Assembly: GCA_017467845.1 (NCBI GenBank)
Contig: JAFUKH010000001.1
Location: 1 to 64,000 of the forward strand
Reading direction: 5' to 3'
Source: Lachnospiraceae bacterium
GTDB lineage: Bacteria > Bacillota > Clostridia > Lachnospirales > Lachnospiraceae
Length of the DNA: 64,000 bases
Part shown: in pieces, positions 16,164 through 25,251 of the stretch
Numbering within the stretch: position 1 is the first letter of the stretch
Layout: each line of letters opens with the position of its first letter
Program-made: the position numbers and the translations under genes
The notes under the pieces: generated by a model
The model's database searches: none
What the model was told of the DNA's origin: nothing
Seen by the model: only the letters and a program-made list of their open reading frames with translations

Positions 16164-17552
16164 TTAAAACGTAAATTTGTCTGCGAAGTATGCTTCCAAA
16201 TCAGCGATTGCAACACGCTCCTGCTCCATGGTATCACGGAAACGTACGGTAACCATATTGTCTGTCTCGGACTCGAAGTCATATGTAATGCAGAATGGAG
16301 TGCCGATTTCATCCTGACGACGATATCTCTTACCAATGTTTCCTCTATCATCAAATTCACAATTGTATTTCTTAGAAAGTGTAGCAAATACCTTCTCAGC
16401 GCCCTCATTTAACTTCTTTGATAAAGGTAATACACCAATCTTAACCGGTGCAAGTGCAGGATGGAAATGAAGCACGGTACGAACATCTCCTTCACCAATT
16501 TCTTCCTCATCATATGCTGCACAAAGGAATGCTAAAACTACACGGTCTGCACCAAGAGAAGGCTCAACAACATAAGGAACATACTTCTCCTTCTTCTCAT
16601 CATCGAAGTAGCTCATATCCTCACCGGATACGTTCTGATGCTGGGTCAAATCGTAATCGGTTCTGTCAGCGATACCCCAGAGTTCACCCCATCCGAATGG
16701 GAATAAGAACTCAATATCGGTAGTTCCCTTAGAGTAGAAGCAAAGTTCCTCAGGAGAGTGGTCACGAAGACGCATCTCATCCTCTTTAATACCAAGAGAA
16801 AGTAACCAATCACGGCAGAATGCTCTCCAATACTGGAACCATTCCATATCGGTACCCGGCTCGCAGAAGAACTCTAATTCCATCTGCTCGAACTCTCTGG
16901 TACGGAAAGTAAAATTACCGGGAGAAATCTCGTTACGGAAAGACTTACCAATCTGTCCGATACCGAAAGGAATCTTCTTACGAGAGGTTCTCTGTACATT
17001 CTTGAAGTTTACAAAGATACCCTGCGCTGTTTCTGGTCTTAAATAAATAGTGTTCTTTGCATCTTCGGTTACACCCTGGAAGGTCTTGAACATTAAGTTA
17101 AACTGTCTGATATCGGTAAAATTGTGCTTACCACAGGAAGGACAAGGAATGTTCTTCTCTTCCACGAATTCCTTCATCTGCTCCTGCGTCCATGCATCAA
17201 CGCTTTCATTTAAGGTGATGTCGTTCTCTGCACAGTAGTCCTCGATTAACTTATCTGCACGGAATCTTTCCTTACATTCCTTACAATCCATTAACGGATC
17301 AGAGAATCCACCAAGATGTCCTGACGCCACCCAGGTCTGAGGATTCATTAAAATCGCACAGTCCACACCTACGTTATAAGGATTCTCCTGAACGAATTTC
17401 TGCCACCATGCTTTCTTCACGTTATTCTTAAGTTCTACACCAAGATTACCGTAATCCCAGGTATTTGCCAGACCACCGTAAATCTCTGAACCGGGATATA
17501 CGAATCCTCTTGCTTTCGCTAATGCAATAATTTTATCCATTGTCTTTTCCAT
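16164..17552 (-). CDS. glyS: Glycyl-tRNA synthetase, single-chain dimeric type
   Basis: 462 residues, the usual size of the alpha-2 class II enzyme found in Gram-positives and eukaryotes rather than the alpha2-beta2 form. Motifs seen: [23 protein letters not shown] at the N-terminus, a zinc-like CKECKERF / CPSCGKHN pair, the motif 2 region [25 protein letters not shown], and [10 protein letters not shown] for motif 3. The C-terminal anticodon-binding domain follows ([11 protein letters not shown]... to ...ADKFTF). It joins glycine to tRNA-Gly. The start is the ATG 7 nt after AGGAG; an ATG two codons earlier is too close. It follows the small lipoprotein gene by about 16 nt. Confidence 0.96.
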   Translation of the reverse strand: MEKTMDKIIALAKARGFVYPGSEIYGGLANTWDYGNLGVELKNNVKKAWWQKFVQENPYNVGVDCAILMNPQTWVASGHLGGFSDPLMDCKECKERFRADKLIEDYCAENDITLNESVDAWTQEQMKEFVEEKNIPCPSCGKHNFTDIRQFNLMFKTFQGVTEDAKNTIYLRPETAQGIFVNFKNVQRTSRKKIPFGIGQIGKSFRNEISPGNFTFRTREFEQMELEFFCEPGTDMEWFQYWRAFCRDWLLSLGIKEDEMRLRDHSPEELCFYSKGTTDIEFLFPFGWGELWGIADRTDYDLTQHQNVSGEDMSYFDDEKKEKYVPYVVEPSLGADRVVLAFLCAAYDEEEIGEGDVRTVLHFHPALAPVKIGVLPLSKKLNEGAEKVFATLSKKYNCEFDDRGNIGKRYRRQDEIGTPFCITYDFESETDNMVTVRFRDTMEQERVAIADLEAYFADKFTF

Positions 17553-17568
17553 AATCATTCTCCTACCT

Positions 17569-18162
17569 TTATTTCATCATTATATATTTAAGCCCGGCAT
17601 CTTCGCATTGTGCTATTATTTTCCCCGGCATACGAATATCTACCTCATGCCCCAAGATAAAAATCATTTTCTCGCCGTATTTATCCAGCTTCTCATCACT
17701 GAGAGCAGTTTCCTTTTTGGTATCAATAAGCTTTCCCGATAGGGACCATCCGGCGCCCATGGCCTCATTTACCGTACCATAAAAGGCGTCCACATCATAG
17801 TAAGCTGCGTAGCTTTCCGCATTGGCAAACTCCATAATAAGAGCCACTTGCCCACTATCCGGCCATACCTCCGCTCCCTGGATTACCATCTCATCGCCTT
17901 CTGCCAAATCATGCTCCGCACTGAAAGCACTTGCCTCCTGCATTGCCATGGCAGCCAATTCTTCCGCATCATAGTAATCCTTGTCAAAGGCATCCACCAT
18001 ATACGAAATCAGCTTCCCTTCCTCGGTAATTACTACAGCATTCCCGGTGATGGGCTGCTCTTCCTCCTGCGCCTCACACCCGGTAAAAGTAAGAGCCGAA
18101 AGAGTTATGAAGGCAAGCAAAAGACTGCCCTTCTTTCTTGCGCTAAAATATTCTCTTTTCAT
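17569..18162 (-). CDS. Lipoprotein of unknown function
   Basis: 197 residues with a lipoprotein signal ([17 protein letters not shown], lipobox TFTGC), so it should be lipid-anchored on the outside of the membrane. The mature part is acidic and contains [31 protein letters not shown] and a short conserved-looking C-terminal stretch ([20 protein letters not shown]). I do not recognise a domain. The ribosome site is GAGGAG. It lies between recO and glyS, which is not a classic neighbour, so its job cannot be read from context. Confidence 0.75.
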   Translation of the reverse strand: MKREYFSARKKGSLLLAFITLSALTFTGCEAQEEEQPITGNAVVITEEGKLISYMVDAFDKDYYDAEELAAMAMQEASAFSAEHDLAEGDEMVIQGAEVWPDSGQVALIMEFANAESYAAYYDVDAFYGTVNEAMGAGWSLSGKLIDTKKETALSDEKLDKYGEKMIFILGHEVDIRMPGKIIAQCEDAGLKYIMMK

Positions 18163-18226
18163 AGAACTCCTCTTTTCTTCATCATAGTGACTGATTGAAA
18201 TATTATAAGGGATAGAAATTGTTTTT

Positions 18227-18877
18227 TCAACCTAGACTTTGCAATATTTCCAGACTTTTAAATTCTCTGTCCATAAATTTATCCCGATAAAAGGCCGCTG
18301 CTTCCCTAAGCTCACATAGTACTTCCTCACTTACTTTAAAAGTATACAGCTTTTCCACAGAGCTTTCCACTATGTAGGAAAGAGCATACATGGTAGATTC
18401 TGTAAGCTTCCAATCTGAAGGAATCCCGGGAAACTCCCCATTTACCACAATGCTCTTAATCTCAAAAATACTCTGAATCAGAGGATTGGGAATGCTCTCT
18501 GCACAAAGCGCCCTAAGAGACTGATAAAGAAGCTTCATCATCTCCTTCTCATCATTATTCTCTCTGGTGTAGTAATCTGCAATTTCGCAAAAATACATTC
18601 CATAATATGCGCCCTCATAATCTAGTCTAAGTGGTTCAAAATAATTCTGAATATCCACTTCAGACACATTATAAGAACTTTTCCCTTCGTACAATTTAAA
18701 AATGCCGAAGGAAAATGGATTGGTTGCGGAAGATAGTCTGCTGCCCGGCTTTCTGGAGCCCCTGACGAAAGCAGATATCTTCCCCCTCTCCTTAGTTAAT
18801 AAGCAGATACGCCTATCATACTCACCGATAGGCGTCTGCTTTAGTATAATTCCCGTTACTGTTACAAATTCCTGCAT
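18227..18877 (-). CDS. recO: DNA repair protein RecO
   Basis: 216 residues, slightly short for RecO (about 240-250). The N-terminal OB fold is clear: VTGIILKQTPIGEYDRRICLLTKERGKISAFVRGSRKPGSRL, followed by FSFGIFKLYEGKSSYNVSEVDI. The helical C-terminal domain follows, but the four-cysteine zinc site common in RecO is not present. RecO anneals ssDNA and, with RecR, loads RecA onto SSB-coated DNA. The start MQEFVTV is 8 nt after CAGGGAGAA. Its first 18 codons overlap the end of the YqzL-like gene in another frame. Confidence 0.93.
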   Translation of the reverse strand: MQEFVTVTGIILKQTPIGEYDRRICLLTKERGKISAFVRGSRKPGSRLSSATNPFSFGIFKLYEGKSSYNVSEVDIQNYFEPLRLDYEGAYYGMYFCEIADYYTRENNDEKEMMKLLYQSLRALCAESIPNPLIQSIFEIKSIVVNGEFPGIPSDWKLTESTMYALSYIVESSVEKLYTFKVSEEVLCELREAAAFYRDKFMDREFKSLEILQSLG

Positions 18878-18986
18878 TGGATTCTCCCTGAGTTCCGCAC
18901 TGTGCATATCTTAGGTAATCATCTACCAGCCCGGAACTTTCAAACCGTTTCCAATAATCGCTTTGCGAATCTTCAAAAGCTTCCAT
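18822..18986 (-). CDS. YqzL-like small protein
   Basis: 54 codons starting MEAFEDSQSDYWKRF, then ESSGLVDDYLRYAQ. The pattern W-K-x-F-x-x-(S/T)-G-x-(I/V)-x-x-Y-L-x-Y is that of the very small YqzL family, encoded between era and recO in Bacillus, which is exactly where this frame lies. The residues after the match (CGTQGESNAG...) are probably an unconserved tail because they overlap recO. The start has GGGGGCGCAGGAA upstream. The function of YqzL is unknown to me. Confidence 0.6.
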   Translation of the reverse strand: MEAFEDSQSDYWKRFESSGLVDDYLRYAQCGTQGESNAGICNSNGNYTKADAYR

Positions 18987-19041
18987 TTCCTGCGCCCCCT
19001 TTTCATCCGTCTGATAATAGGGTTAACAATTAAGCTCAAAA

Positions 19042-19953
19042 CTATTCGCGAATATCACTTGGATTATATCCGAAATTCTTCATGAGAAAATCACTGTCAC
19101 GCCAGTCTTTTTTCACCTTTACCCAAAGCTGTAGGTTCGCCTGACACTCAATCAAATCTTCGATTTCCGGTCTTGCCTTAGAACCAATCTGCTTTAACAT
19201 ACTACCACCCTTGCCGATAATGATTCCTTTGTGGGAATCTCTCTCACATACGATGGTTGCATCAATATCGCAAATATGTCCACGATACTTCATACTGTCA
19301 ATACTAACCGCAATGCCATGAGGAATCTCTTCCTCTAAAAGTCTCAGTGCCTTCTCACGAATCAGCTCCGCTACAATCTGGCGGATAGGCTGATCAGTGA
19401 TAGTATCCTCATCATAAAATGCATCTCCGTAAGGAAGATACTTCATAATACAGGAAATCAGTACGTCCGTATTATCACCTTTCAGTGCAGATACCGGAAC
19501 GATTTCCGCAAAATCAAGCTGAGTTCTGTACGCATCGATGAAGGCTAAAATCTCTTCCTTCTTTACGGTATCCGTCTTATTGATAACTAAGATAACCGGT
19601 GTCTTAGTCTTCTTAAGCTGCTCGATAATGTGCTGTTCTCCCGCACCAATGTAAGTGGTAGGCTCTACCAGCCACAGAATCACATCCACCTCGGAAAGTG
19701 TTCTCTCCGCCACCCCCACCATGTAGTTGCCCAGCTTATTCTTTGCCTTGTGAATACCGGGAGTATCCACAAACACAATCTGTCCCTCCTCAGAGGTATA
19801 TACCGTCTGGATCCGGTTTCTGGTGGTCTGGGGCTTTTTGCTGGTAATCGCAATCTTCTGCCCGATTAACTTATTCATAAGTGTGGACTTTCCTACATTC
19901 GGTCGTCCGATCAGTGTTACAAAACCTGACTTAAAATTATTGTTATTACTCAT
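19042..19953 (-). CDS. era: GTPase Era
   Basis: 303 residues. G motifs: GRPNVGKST (G1), the QTTRNRIQ region (G2), DTPGIH (G3), NKTD (G4) and VSALKG (G5). The C-terminal KH domain carries the GKGGSMLKQIG turn and LWVKVKKDWRDSD. Era binds the 3' end of 16S rRNA and acts in 30S maturation and cell-cycle control. The start is MSNNNN, after CAGGGAAAGA. It overlaps the DUF4349 gene by 8 nt and is followed by the YqzL-like gene and recO, a conserved order. Confidence 0.97.
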   Translation of the reverse strand: MSNNNNFKSGFVTLIGRPNVGKSTLMNKLIGQKIAITSKKPQTTRNRIQTVYTSEEGQIVFVDTPGIHKAKNKLGNYMVGVAERTLSEVDVILWLVEPTTYIGAGEQHIIEQLKKTKTPVILVINKTDTVKKEEILAFIDAYRTQLDFAEIVPVSALKGDNTDVLISCIMKYLPYGDAFYDEDTITDQPIRQIVAELIREKALRLLEEEIPHGIAVSIDSMKYRGHICDIDATIVCERDSHKGIIIGKGGSMLKQIGSKARPEIEDLIECQANLQLWVKVKKDWRDSDFLMKNFGYNPSDIRE

Positions 19954-20914
19954 TCTTTCCCTGTCCCTCATTTTCTTTTATCTGAGTAGCTTCCTGTTCC
20001 TTGATCCGTATTGTTCTTTTCTTGATTTTCTTTAAAACCAATACCACTACTATAATCACAACTGCCCAAATAAGCAAGTAAGGAATATTAACTACAAACC
20101 AGATAAAGGCTTCCGTAATATCATAACCGATATCCTCAAGGCTCTCAACAAAGCCTCCGCTAATACGCTGCCATACCGTTTCTTCCACTATCGGGGTCAG
20201 CTCCTGCACCTCATCTATATACAGATAAACAGTGCTATATGTAACCTTATTGTCATAAGTGCGAAGCTGTGACTCCATACTTTCAATTTGGTAACGGATG
20301 TCAGAAAGTCTGGATTCCAAGGTAATAATATCCTCAATGGTGGTAGCCTCTGCAATCAGCTCAAGTAACCTGTCCTGCTCCGCAAGAAGCACATCTTTGT
20401 GGCTGGACAAATCCACATACTGCAGGGTCACGTCCTCCACATTCTCCGAATGCCTTACCACATTGCTGATAGTAGAGATTTCCTCCAAGAAAGCATCAAG
20501 GCTTTCTTGAGGAATTCGAAGAGTCATGCTGGCATTACGACTGCTACGATAACCACTGTAGGCACTGCCGTTATAGGTCTCCATATTTTCGATGTAGCCA
20601 CCTAAAGTATTTACCTTATTCTCCACTGCCGCCAGCAGATTATCATACTCCTTGGTCTCCACGGACATATCCACGGTCTTAATCAGCTTCCGCTGGGTCT
20701 GTACAGTGGTCTGGCTTCCACTGGCCTCTTCCGTAACCTCTACGCTACCGGTTCCATTGGTAAAGCCCATTTCTGCGTCATAATACTCTTCCGTTACTGT
20801 TTCATACTTTGCCTCCGGACTGCTGCTTGCAGAATCTGACGCAGAACCACCGCAGGCGGATAAGCCCAGCGTTAACATTAACGACAAAAATAATAACTGT
20901 AATCTCTTTTTCAT
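19946..20914 (-). CDS. DUF4349 membrane-anchored lipoprotein
   Basis: 322 residues. A lipoprotein signal (LFLSLMLTLGLSACGG) is followed by a Ser/Glu-rich linker, then the DUF4349 domain (about 75-255): RKLIKTVDMSVETKEYDNLLAAVENKV, GGYIENMETY, SMTLRIPQESLDAFLEEIS, and a coiled coil at VDLSSHKDVLLAEQDRLLELI. A C-terminal membrane helix (YLLIWAVVIIVVVLVL) and a basic cytoplasmic tail close it. With both a lipid anchor and a helix, the domain would be held close to the outer membrane face. Function is unknown; many DUF4349 proteins are proposed to be envelope sensors or lipoproteins. It runs into era by an 8-nt overlap. Confidence 0.85.
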   Translation of the reverse strand: MKKRLQLLFLSLMLTLGLSACGGSASDSASSSPEAKYETVTEEYYDAEMGFTNGTGSVEVTEEASGSQTTVQTQRKLIKTVDMSVETKEYDNLLAAVENKVNTLGGYIENMETYNGSAYSGYRSSRNASMTLRIPQESLDAFLEEISTISNVVRHSENVEDVTLQYVDLSSHKDVLLAEQDRLLELIAEATTIEDIITLESRLSDIRYQIESMESQLRTYDNKVTYSTVYLYIDEVQELTPIVEETVWQRISGGFVESLEDIGYDITEAFIWFVVNIPYLLIWAVVIIVVVLVLKKIKKRTIRIKEQEATQIKENEGQGKNE

Positions 20915-20944
20915 AATGTACCCTCCCTTGTATCTTATGAAATC

Positions 20945-23863
20945 TTACAACATGTTTTCTATGCTCATAAATAAGTCCGATGCTTCTTTCACCTTCTCCG
21001 CATTACCTACGGTACAGAAATAACCATCGCTCATCATGGCCTCAATGTATTTTGACAAAGCTCTGATATCCTCAGGCGTAGCAGTCAGCATATCTTCACG
21101 TTCCTTCTGGAGCATCTCCTGAGTGATGCCGGTCATATAGGCACTTAAGGAAAAGAGTGCGTACCCCTGCGGATTCATAGGCACATCCAAATCACTGACA
21201 GCACCAATCAGATACTGAGTCATGGTTCTCTCATCCAGCTTCACTTCAGAAATAGCCTTCGCTGCTCCCTCAAACACCTCTACGGTCTTTTTCAGGTTCG
21301 GGTCACGATAGGATACAAAGCCGCCGTCGCCACCCTTTCCGAAGGAACACATACAGCCATAAGCACCACCTTTTACGCGGATATTGTTCCAGAGGTAATC
21401 ATATCCCATCATCACCTTTAAGATGCGAAGTGCTCCGGTATAGGGCAGCCCCTTCTTCCTAAAGTTACCGCCTCTTGCCACATACTGTACCTGTCCGGAG
21501 GTCATGAAGCCCTCGTTCTTTTTCTCATAGGTCGGTACAAAGCTTACTTTTTCCACCGGTTCGGTATAAAGACTTCCCGCAAATCTCTCTGCCGCCTTCT
21601 CTACCTGCGAAAAACCTTCCTCTGTTCCTACAAAGTCAATCATCAGATTCTCCTTACGGAAAATATGCTTTGCAAGTTTCTGAAGCTTCTCGGTAATATT
21701 TTCCTTTTCTGCCTCAAACTCATCATTCAATCTACAAATCAAACGGTAGAAAGGAATACCATTCATAATCTCACTAAGCTGTGCCGACGCGCTTCCATAG
21801 GAAAGTGCACGTCCGATTGCCACACTGTGTCCGCCGCTCATCATCTGAGCCTGCATACGGGATTTACCTTCCGCAAGAATCTCCTTAAGACGCACACCAT
21901 CCGTCATATCTGAGGTCATAATCACCTCACGCATCAGCTCCACCATCACCGGAATATTTTCATACAAAGCCTTCCCCTTAATCTCGAAGGTAAGGGTGTA
22001 TTTATCCAGATCGTCCACATTTGCGTAGACATTATTCACCGTGGAAATCCCACCGGTAAGAATATTAATCTCATTAAACAAGTCACCATACTTGTAATTT
22101 TCGGTATTAAGCTCACCAAGCACGCCCTTTAACAGACCGATATAAGTTACCAGCTCTTCTGTTATATTTTCCACCTTGAACATCATCCGAAGGTATCCGA
22201 TTCCGGCAGAGAAAATATCATGGTGTAATACCGGGATATCTCCGATATTACGCTCCTTGTTTACCAGTTTTCTGGCCTGCTTACCGATATCTTCTCTGGA
22301 GAGCATGGGAATCTTTGCCAAATCTTCCGGCGAATCCTCACTGTCCTGATATTCCTCCAGTGCAGCAGTTTCCTCCACGATTTTCCGTCTTTCCTCCTCA
22401 GATAAACTATTCTTATACTGCTCCAGCTTCTCTTTTAACTTACGGTCATTTTCTGCGGTCAGTCCTTTTTTCGGTTGCAAAATCACAATGGATTTATGCC
22501 GGTTTTCCAGAAGGTATTTTTGAATCAGTGCTTCAAAATATCCCTCCTCCACTGCCTGACGGAGCTTCTTATAAGTGGCATTCGCCTCCAGATGCATAAA
22601 TGGCTCTTTATCGTCATAAAGCCAGCTGTCAAGTGCCGTCAGACCATAGATAAGGCCCTTAGGGTATGAGCCGTAATCCGCCTCACGATACTTGAATTCA
22701 AAATAATTGATACCTGCAAGAAGAGCCTTCTTATCCATACCCTTTTCTGCCAGCTCAGATAAAACACTCTCTATGGTATCTAAAAATTCCTGCTCCTTGG
22801 AAAGTGAGGTATCCTTGGCAATAATACTGAATACCGGCTGCTGCAGACCGTTATCATACATACTGTACACATCTGCACCGATTCCTTTTTTCACCAATGC
22901 CTCCTTTAAAGGTGCTCCCGGTGCGGAGCAAAGAGCATAGTCCAATACCTGGAAAGCCACGTACAAATCCTTGTCCAGATTATCTCCCACAGACATATTT
23001 AAGGAGAGATAACATGCATTTTCCTCATCCTCTTCCTCGCTGATAGGATATTCCTTCACGATTCGTCTGGTCTCCTTAAATGCCTCCTGCTTTGCAATCT
23101 GACTCTCTACCGTAATGGCATCAAAAGCAGACAAATATGCCTTGTCCAAATATTCCAAACGTTCCTCCATATCCATATCTCCATACAGATAAATATAGGA
23201 ATTGGAAGGATGATAATAGGTTCTGTGGAAATCTAAGAATTCCTCATAGGAAAGCTCCGGAATCACCTCCGGGTCTCCTCCGGATTCTGTTCCGTAGGGG
23301 GTATCCGGATAAAGAGAATTCATCAGTTCTCTCACCAGTACATCATCCGGTGAAGAGAAAGCGCCCTTCATCTCGTTATACACGACGCCGTTGATGGTCA
23401 GCTCATCCTCTAAACTCTCCATGTCATAGTGCCAGCCCTCCTGCTTAAAAATCTTATCTGTTTTATAAATATTGGGATAAAATACCGCATCCAGATATAC
23501 ATGCATCAAATTCTGGAAATCCTTACCATTACAGCTGGCAATGGGATATACGGTTTTATCCGGGAAAGTCATGGCATTCAAAAAGGTATTTAAAGATCCC
23601 TTGGCCAGTTCAATAAACGGGTCTTTAATGGGAAATTCCTTGGAACCGCAAAGCACGGAGTGCTCTAAGATATGTGCCACGCCGGTAGAATTCTTCGGCG
23701 GGGTACGGAACCCCACGTAAAACACCTTGTTTTCATCGTCATTTGACACCAGTGCCACCTTTGCTCCGGTCTTTTTATGTGTCAGGAGATATCCCACGGA
23801 ATTAATGTCCGGCATCTCCCTTTTTTCAATCAATTCATAAGCGGAAAGCTTCTCTAAATTCAT
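20945..23863 (-). CDS. M16C-family zinc metallopeptidase (presequence-protease-like)
   Basis: 972 residues, normal for the single-chain M16C group (PreP/falcilysin/Cym1 type). The inverted zinc motif HILEH is near residue 66, with the downstream Glu in VVYNEMKGAF about 80 residues later. The N-terminal GFRTPPKNSTGVAHILEHSVLCGS and SLNTFLNAMTFPDKTVYP blocks are strongly conserved. The second half-clamshell (YVARGGNFRKKGLPYTGALRILKVMMGYDYLWNNIRVKGGAYG) supplies the substrate-closing R/Y residues. These enzymes degrade short unfolded peptides. There is no signal peptide, so it is probably cytoplasmic. The start is MNLEK after AAAGGATTG; an upstream TTG is not used. Confidence 0.93.
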   Translation of the reverse strand: MNLEKLSAYELIEKREMPDINSVGYLLTHKKTGAKVALVSNDDENKVFYVGFRTPPKNSTGVAHILEHSVLCGSKEFPIKDPFIELAKGSLNTFLNAMTFPDKTVYPIASCNGKDFQNLMHVYLDAVFYPNIYKTDKIFKQEGWHYDMESLEDELTINGVVYNEMKGAFSSPDDVLVRELMNSLYPDTPYGTESGGDPEVIPELSYEEFLDFHRTYYHPSNSYIYLYGDMDMEERLEYLDKAYLSAFDAITVESQIAKQEAFKETRRIVKEYPISEEEDEENACYLSLNMSVGDNLDKDLYVAFQVLDYALCSAPGAPLKEALVKKGIGADVYSMYDNGLQQPVFSIIAKDTSLSKEQEFLDTIESVLSELAEKGMDKKALLAGINYFEFKYREADYGSYPKGLIYGLTALDSWLYDDKEPFMHLEANATYKKLRQAVEEGYFEALIQKYLLENRHKSIVILQPKKGLTAENDRKLKEKLEQYKNSLSEEERRKIVEETAALEEYQDSEDSPEDLAKIPMLSREDIGKQARKLVNKERNIGDIPVLHHDIFSAGIGYLRMMFKVENITEELVTYIGLLKGVLGELNTENYKYGDLFNEINILTGGISTVNNVYANVDDLDKYTLTFEIKGKALYENIPVMVELMREVIMTSDMTDGVRLKEILAEGKSRMQAQMMSGGHSVAIGRALSYGSASAQLSEIMNGIPFYRLICRLNDEFEAEKENITEKLQKLAKHIFRKENLMIDFVGTEEGFSQVEKAAERFAGSLYTEPVEKVSFVPTYEKKNEGFMTSGQVQYVARGGNFRKKGLPYTGALRILKVMMGYDYLWNNIRVKGGAYGCMCSFGKGGDGGFVSYRDPNLKKTVEVFEGAAKAISEVKLDERTMTQYLIGAVSDLDVPMNPQGYALFSLSAYMTGITQEMLQKEREDMLTATPEDIRALSKYIEAMMSDGYFCTVGNAEKVKEASDLFMSIENML

Positions 23864-23880
23864 ACTTTTCAATCCTTTTC

Positions 23881-24297
23881 TTAAACAGCAAATGTCATCA
23901 GTGTCAACTTACCAAATACAACTTCCTGAATCACGATACCCACTTTTCTCTCCGGGCTTAACTTCACATAATCTGCCACCGGAATGGTCTCTGTGATATA
24001 TCTTCTTGTCACTTTACCAAAAAGATTTTTCTTCTCATCAGGTCTGTTAATCTTCAGCTTAACCTTCAGCTGCCTATATGTCTTAAATGCCAAATCCTGC
24101 GACATCTTATTAAAATGCTCCTCAAGTGTAGTATCTCCACTAATTTCCGGCATTATGTAACGCTCTAAAATGGTACGAAGCTTAAAGGGAACATCCTCAT
24201 TCTCTATCAGCTCTTCATAGGTATACTTGGCACCCAGATACACAAAAGAAGTATCCGACATTACATATTTATAATCTTCATATTTCTGTATCTTCAT
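23881..24297 (-). CDS. Hypothetical protein linked to the sigma-like gene
   Basis: 138 residues, soluble, mixed charge, beginning MKIQKYEDYKYVMSDTSF. It has an acidic helical middle (LEEHFNKMSQDLAFKTYRQLKVKLKINRP) and a hydrophobic C-terminus (VGIVIQEVVFGKLTLMTFAV). I do not recognise it. Its ATG lies inside the last codons of the sigma-like gene (4-nt overlap), with GAGGAAGAG as ribosome site, so translation is coupled and the two products may interact, for example as regulator and partner. Confidence 0.75.
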   Translation of the reverse strand: MKIQKYEDYKYVMSDTSFVYLGAKYTYEELIENEDVPFKLRTILERYIMPEISGDTTLEEHFNKMSQDLAFKTYRQLKVKLKINRPDEKKNLFGKVTRRYITETIPVADYVKLSPERKVGIVIQEVVFGKLTLMTFAV

Positions 24298-25040
24298 TCT
24301 TGATTCTCTTCCTCAATGTATTCAATCTGATTACCGCTAAAGCGAATTGCCTCGCGAATATATTTTTCACTCATGCGGGTTTCCGAAGCCAGCTCCTCCA
24401 CCGTCACTTTTCTGTGTAAATCCTCAGAAAGAGCTTTGGCTTTTTCCATCACCTTATTTACTTTATCCGCCACCTTCTGATCTGCCTTTTCTGCGTCTGC
24501 ATTTTCAGCGATAAATTCTTCCATGGCATCCATAATCATTTTCGCCAGCATCCCCTGCGCTTCCGACGGCTTCTCTACACATCCCAGCATGGATACCCCC
24601 ATGGTAAGTGCCACATTCCCTTCCCCGATTAGGTCCTCAATCAGAACTCCCATACCGGTGTAAATCTTGGCAATCTCTACTACCTCCGGCAGAAATACTA
24701 AGTTCAATTTCGCCTGGGCATCCGGATCTCCTGCCATGGCAGAAATAGTAACTGCCTCCCTTTCCCCATCGGAAAGAGGCTCCAGAAGAGCCAGCTCGTC
24801 CAGATAATCCTGCAGGAAATTACGCTCTTCATCCGAAAGATAATCATCCATATTTACAGGCTGATTGATACCTACTTTATGCTTTACCAGATAGTCATAA
24901 ACCATCTGCAGCTGCTCTTCATTTAAATCCAGCTCTGCAAAGGCCTCCTGTACCTGACTTTCCATAATGCAGTTTCCCTGCTCCTTGGCAAGAGCGCGCA
25001 CTTCTTCCAACTTCTGTGCAAACAACACTTCTCTATTCAT
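24294..25040 (-). CDS. Sigma-70-like protein lacking DNA-binding regions
   Basis: 248 residues. Residues 1-60 resemble sigma region 1.1 (LEEVRALAKEQG...LQMVYDYLVKHKVGIN). Residues 75-110 resemble 1.2 (DYLDELALLEPLSDGEREAV). Residues 112-146 match 2.1-2.2, the core-polymerase-binding helix (LVFLPEVVEIAKIYTGMG, then LIEDLIGEGNVAL). After that, where 2.3-2.4 should open and read the -10 box, there is an unrelated acidic helical stretch (about 150-205). A region-3-like segment follows (DLHRKVTVEELASETRMSEKYIREAI) and the protein ends with no region 4. It could bind core RNA polymerase without recognising promoters. The start is MNREVL with AAAGGAG upstream. Confidence 0.75.
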   Translation of the reverse strand: MNREVLFAQKLEEVRALAKEQGNCIMESQVQEAFAELDLNEEQLQMVYDYLVKHKVGINQPVNMDDYLSDEERNFLQDYLDELALLEPLSDGEREAVTISAMAGDPDAQAKLNLVFLPEVVEIAKIYTGMGVLIEDLIGEGNVALTMGVSMLGCVEKPSEAQGMLAKMIMDAMEEFIAENADAEKADQKVADKVNKVMEKAKALSEDLHRKVTVEELASETRMSEKYIREAIRFSGNQIEYIEEENQE

Positions 25041-25099
25041 AAATTTCCCATCTCCTTTTTTAAAATTACTGTTCACATCCGCGCCATTCGCAACACCAC

Positions 25100-25249
25100 G
25101 CTCACTCGCGCCATTCGCAAAGGAGGCTCCGCCTCTTTCCCGCTACTTCGTAGCTACCTTTGCTCATGAACCGGCGCTCCCTTCGTCAGCCGGGATATTA
25201 AACGCCTTGTGCAAGCACATGCGTTTTTCATCACGGCTGACGAGTGAGC
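25100..25249 (-). repeat. Nested-hairpin intergenic element
   Basis: In the gap between the rhomboid-like and sigma-like genes. The outer stem is GCTCACTCG (25100-25108) with CGAGTGAGC (25241-25249). Inside are CGTCAGCCG/CGGCTGACG (25184-25192/25234-25242), itself enclosing AAACGC/GCGTTT, and GCAAAGG/CCTTTGC (25117-25123/25157-25163), which encloses two perfect small hairpins, GAGGCtccGCCTC-type at about 25123-25135 and GCTACttcGTAGC at 25142-25154. A 12-bp direct repeat GCGCCATTCGCAA occurs at 25081 and 25109. The order and nesting look like a folded RNA or a palindromic repeat element. Confidence 0.75.
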
Positions 25250-25251
25250 TG

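Noticed and set aside
18809..18835. Perfect hairpin in the start of recO as a regulatory element on its own
   Set aside because: It lies in conserved OB-fold codons, so the palindrome may be chance; it is mentioned only with the YqzL-like gene.
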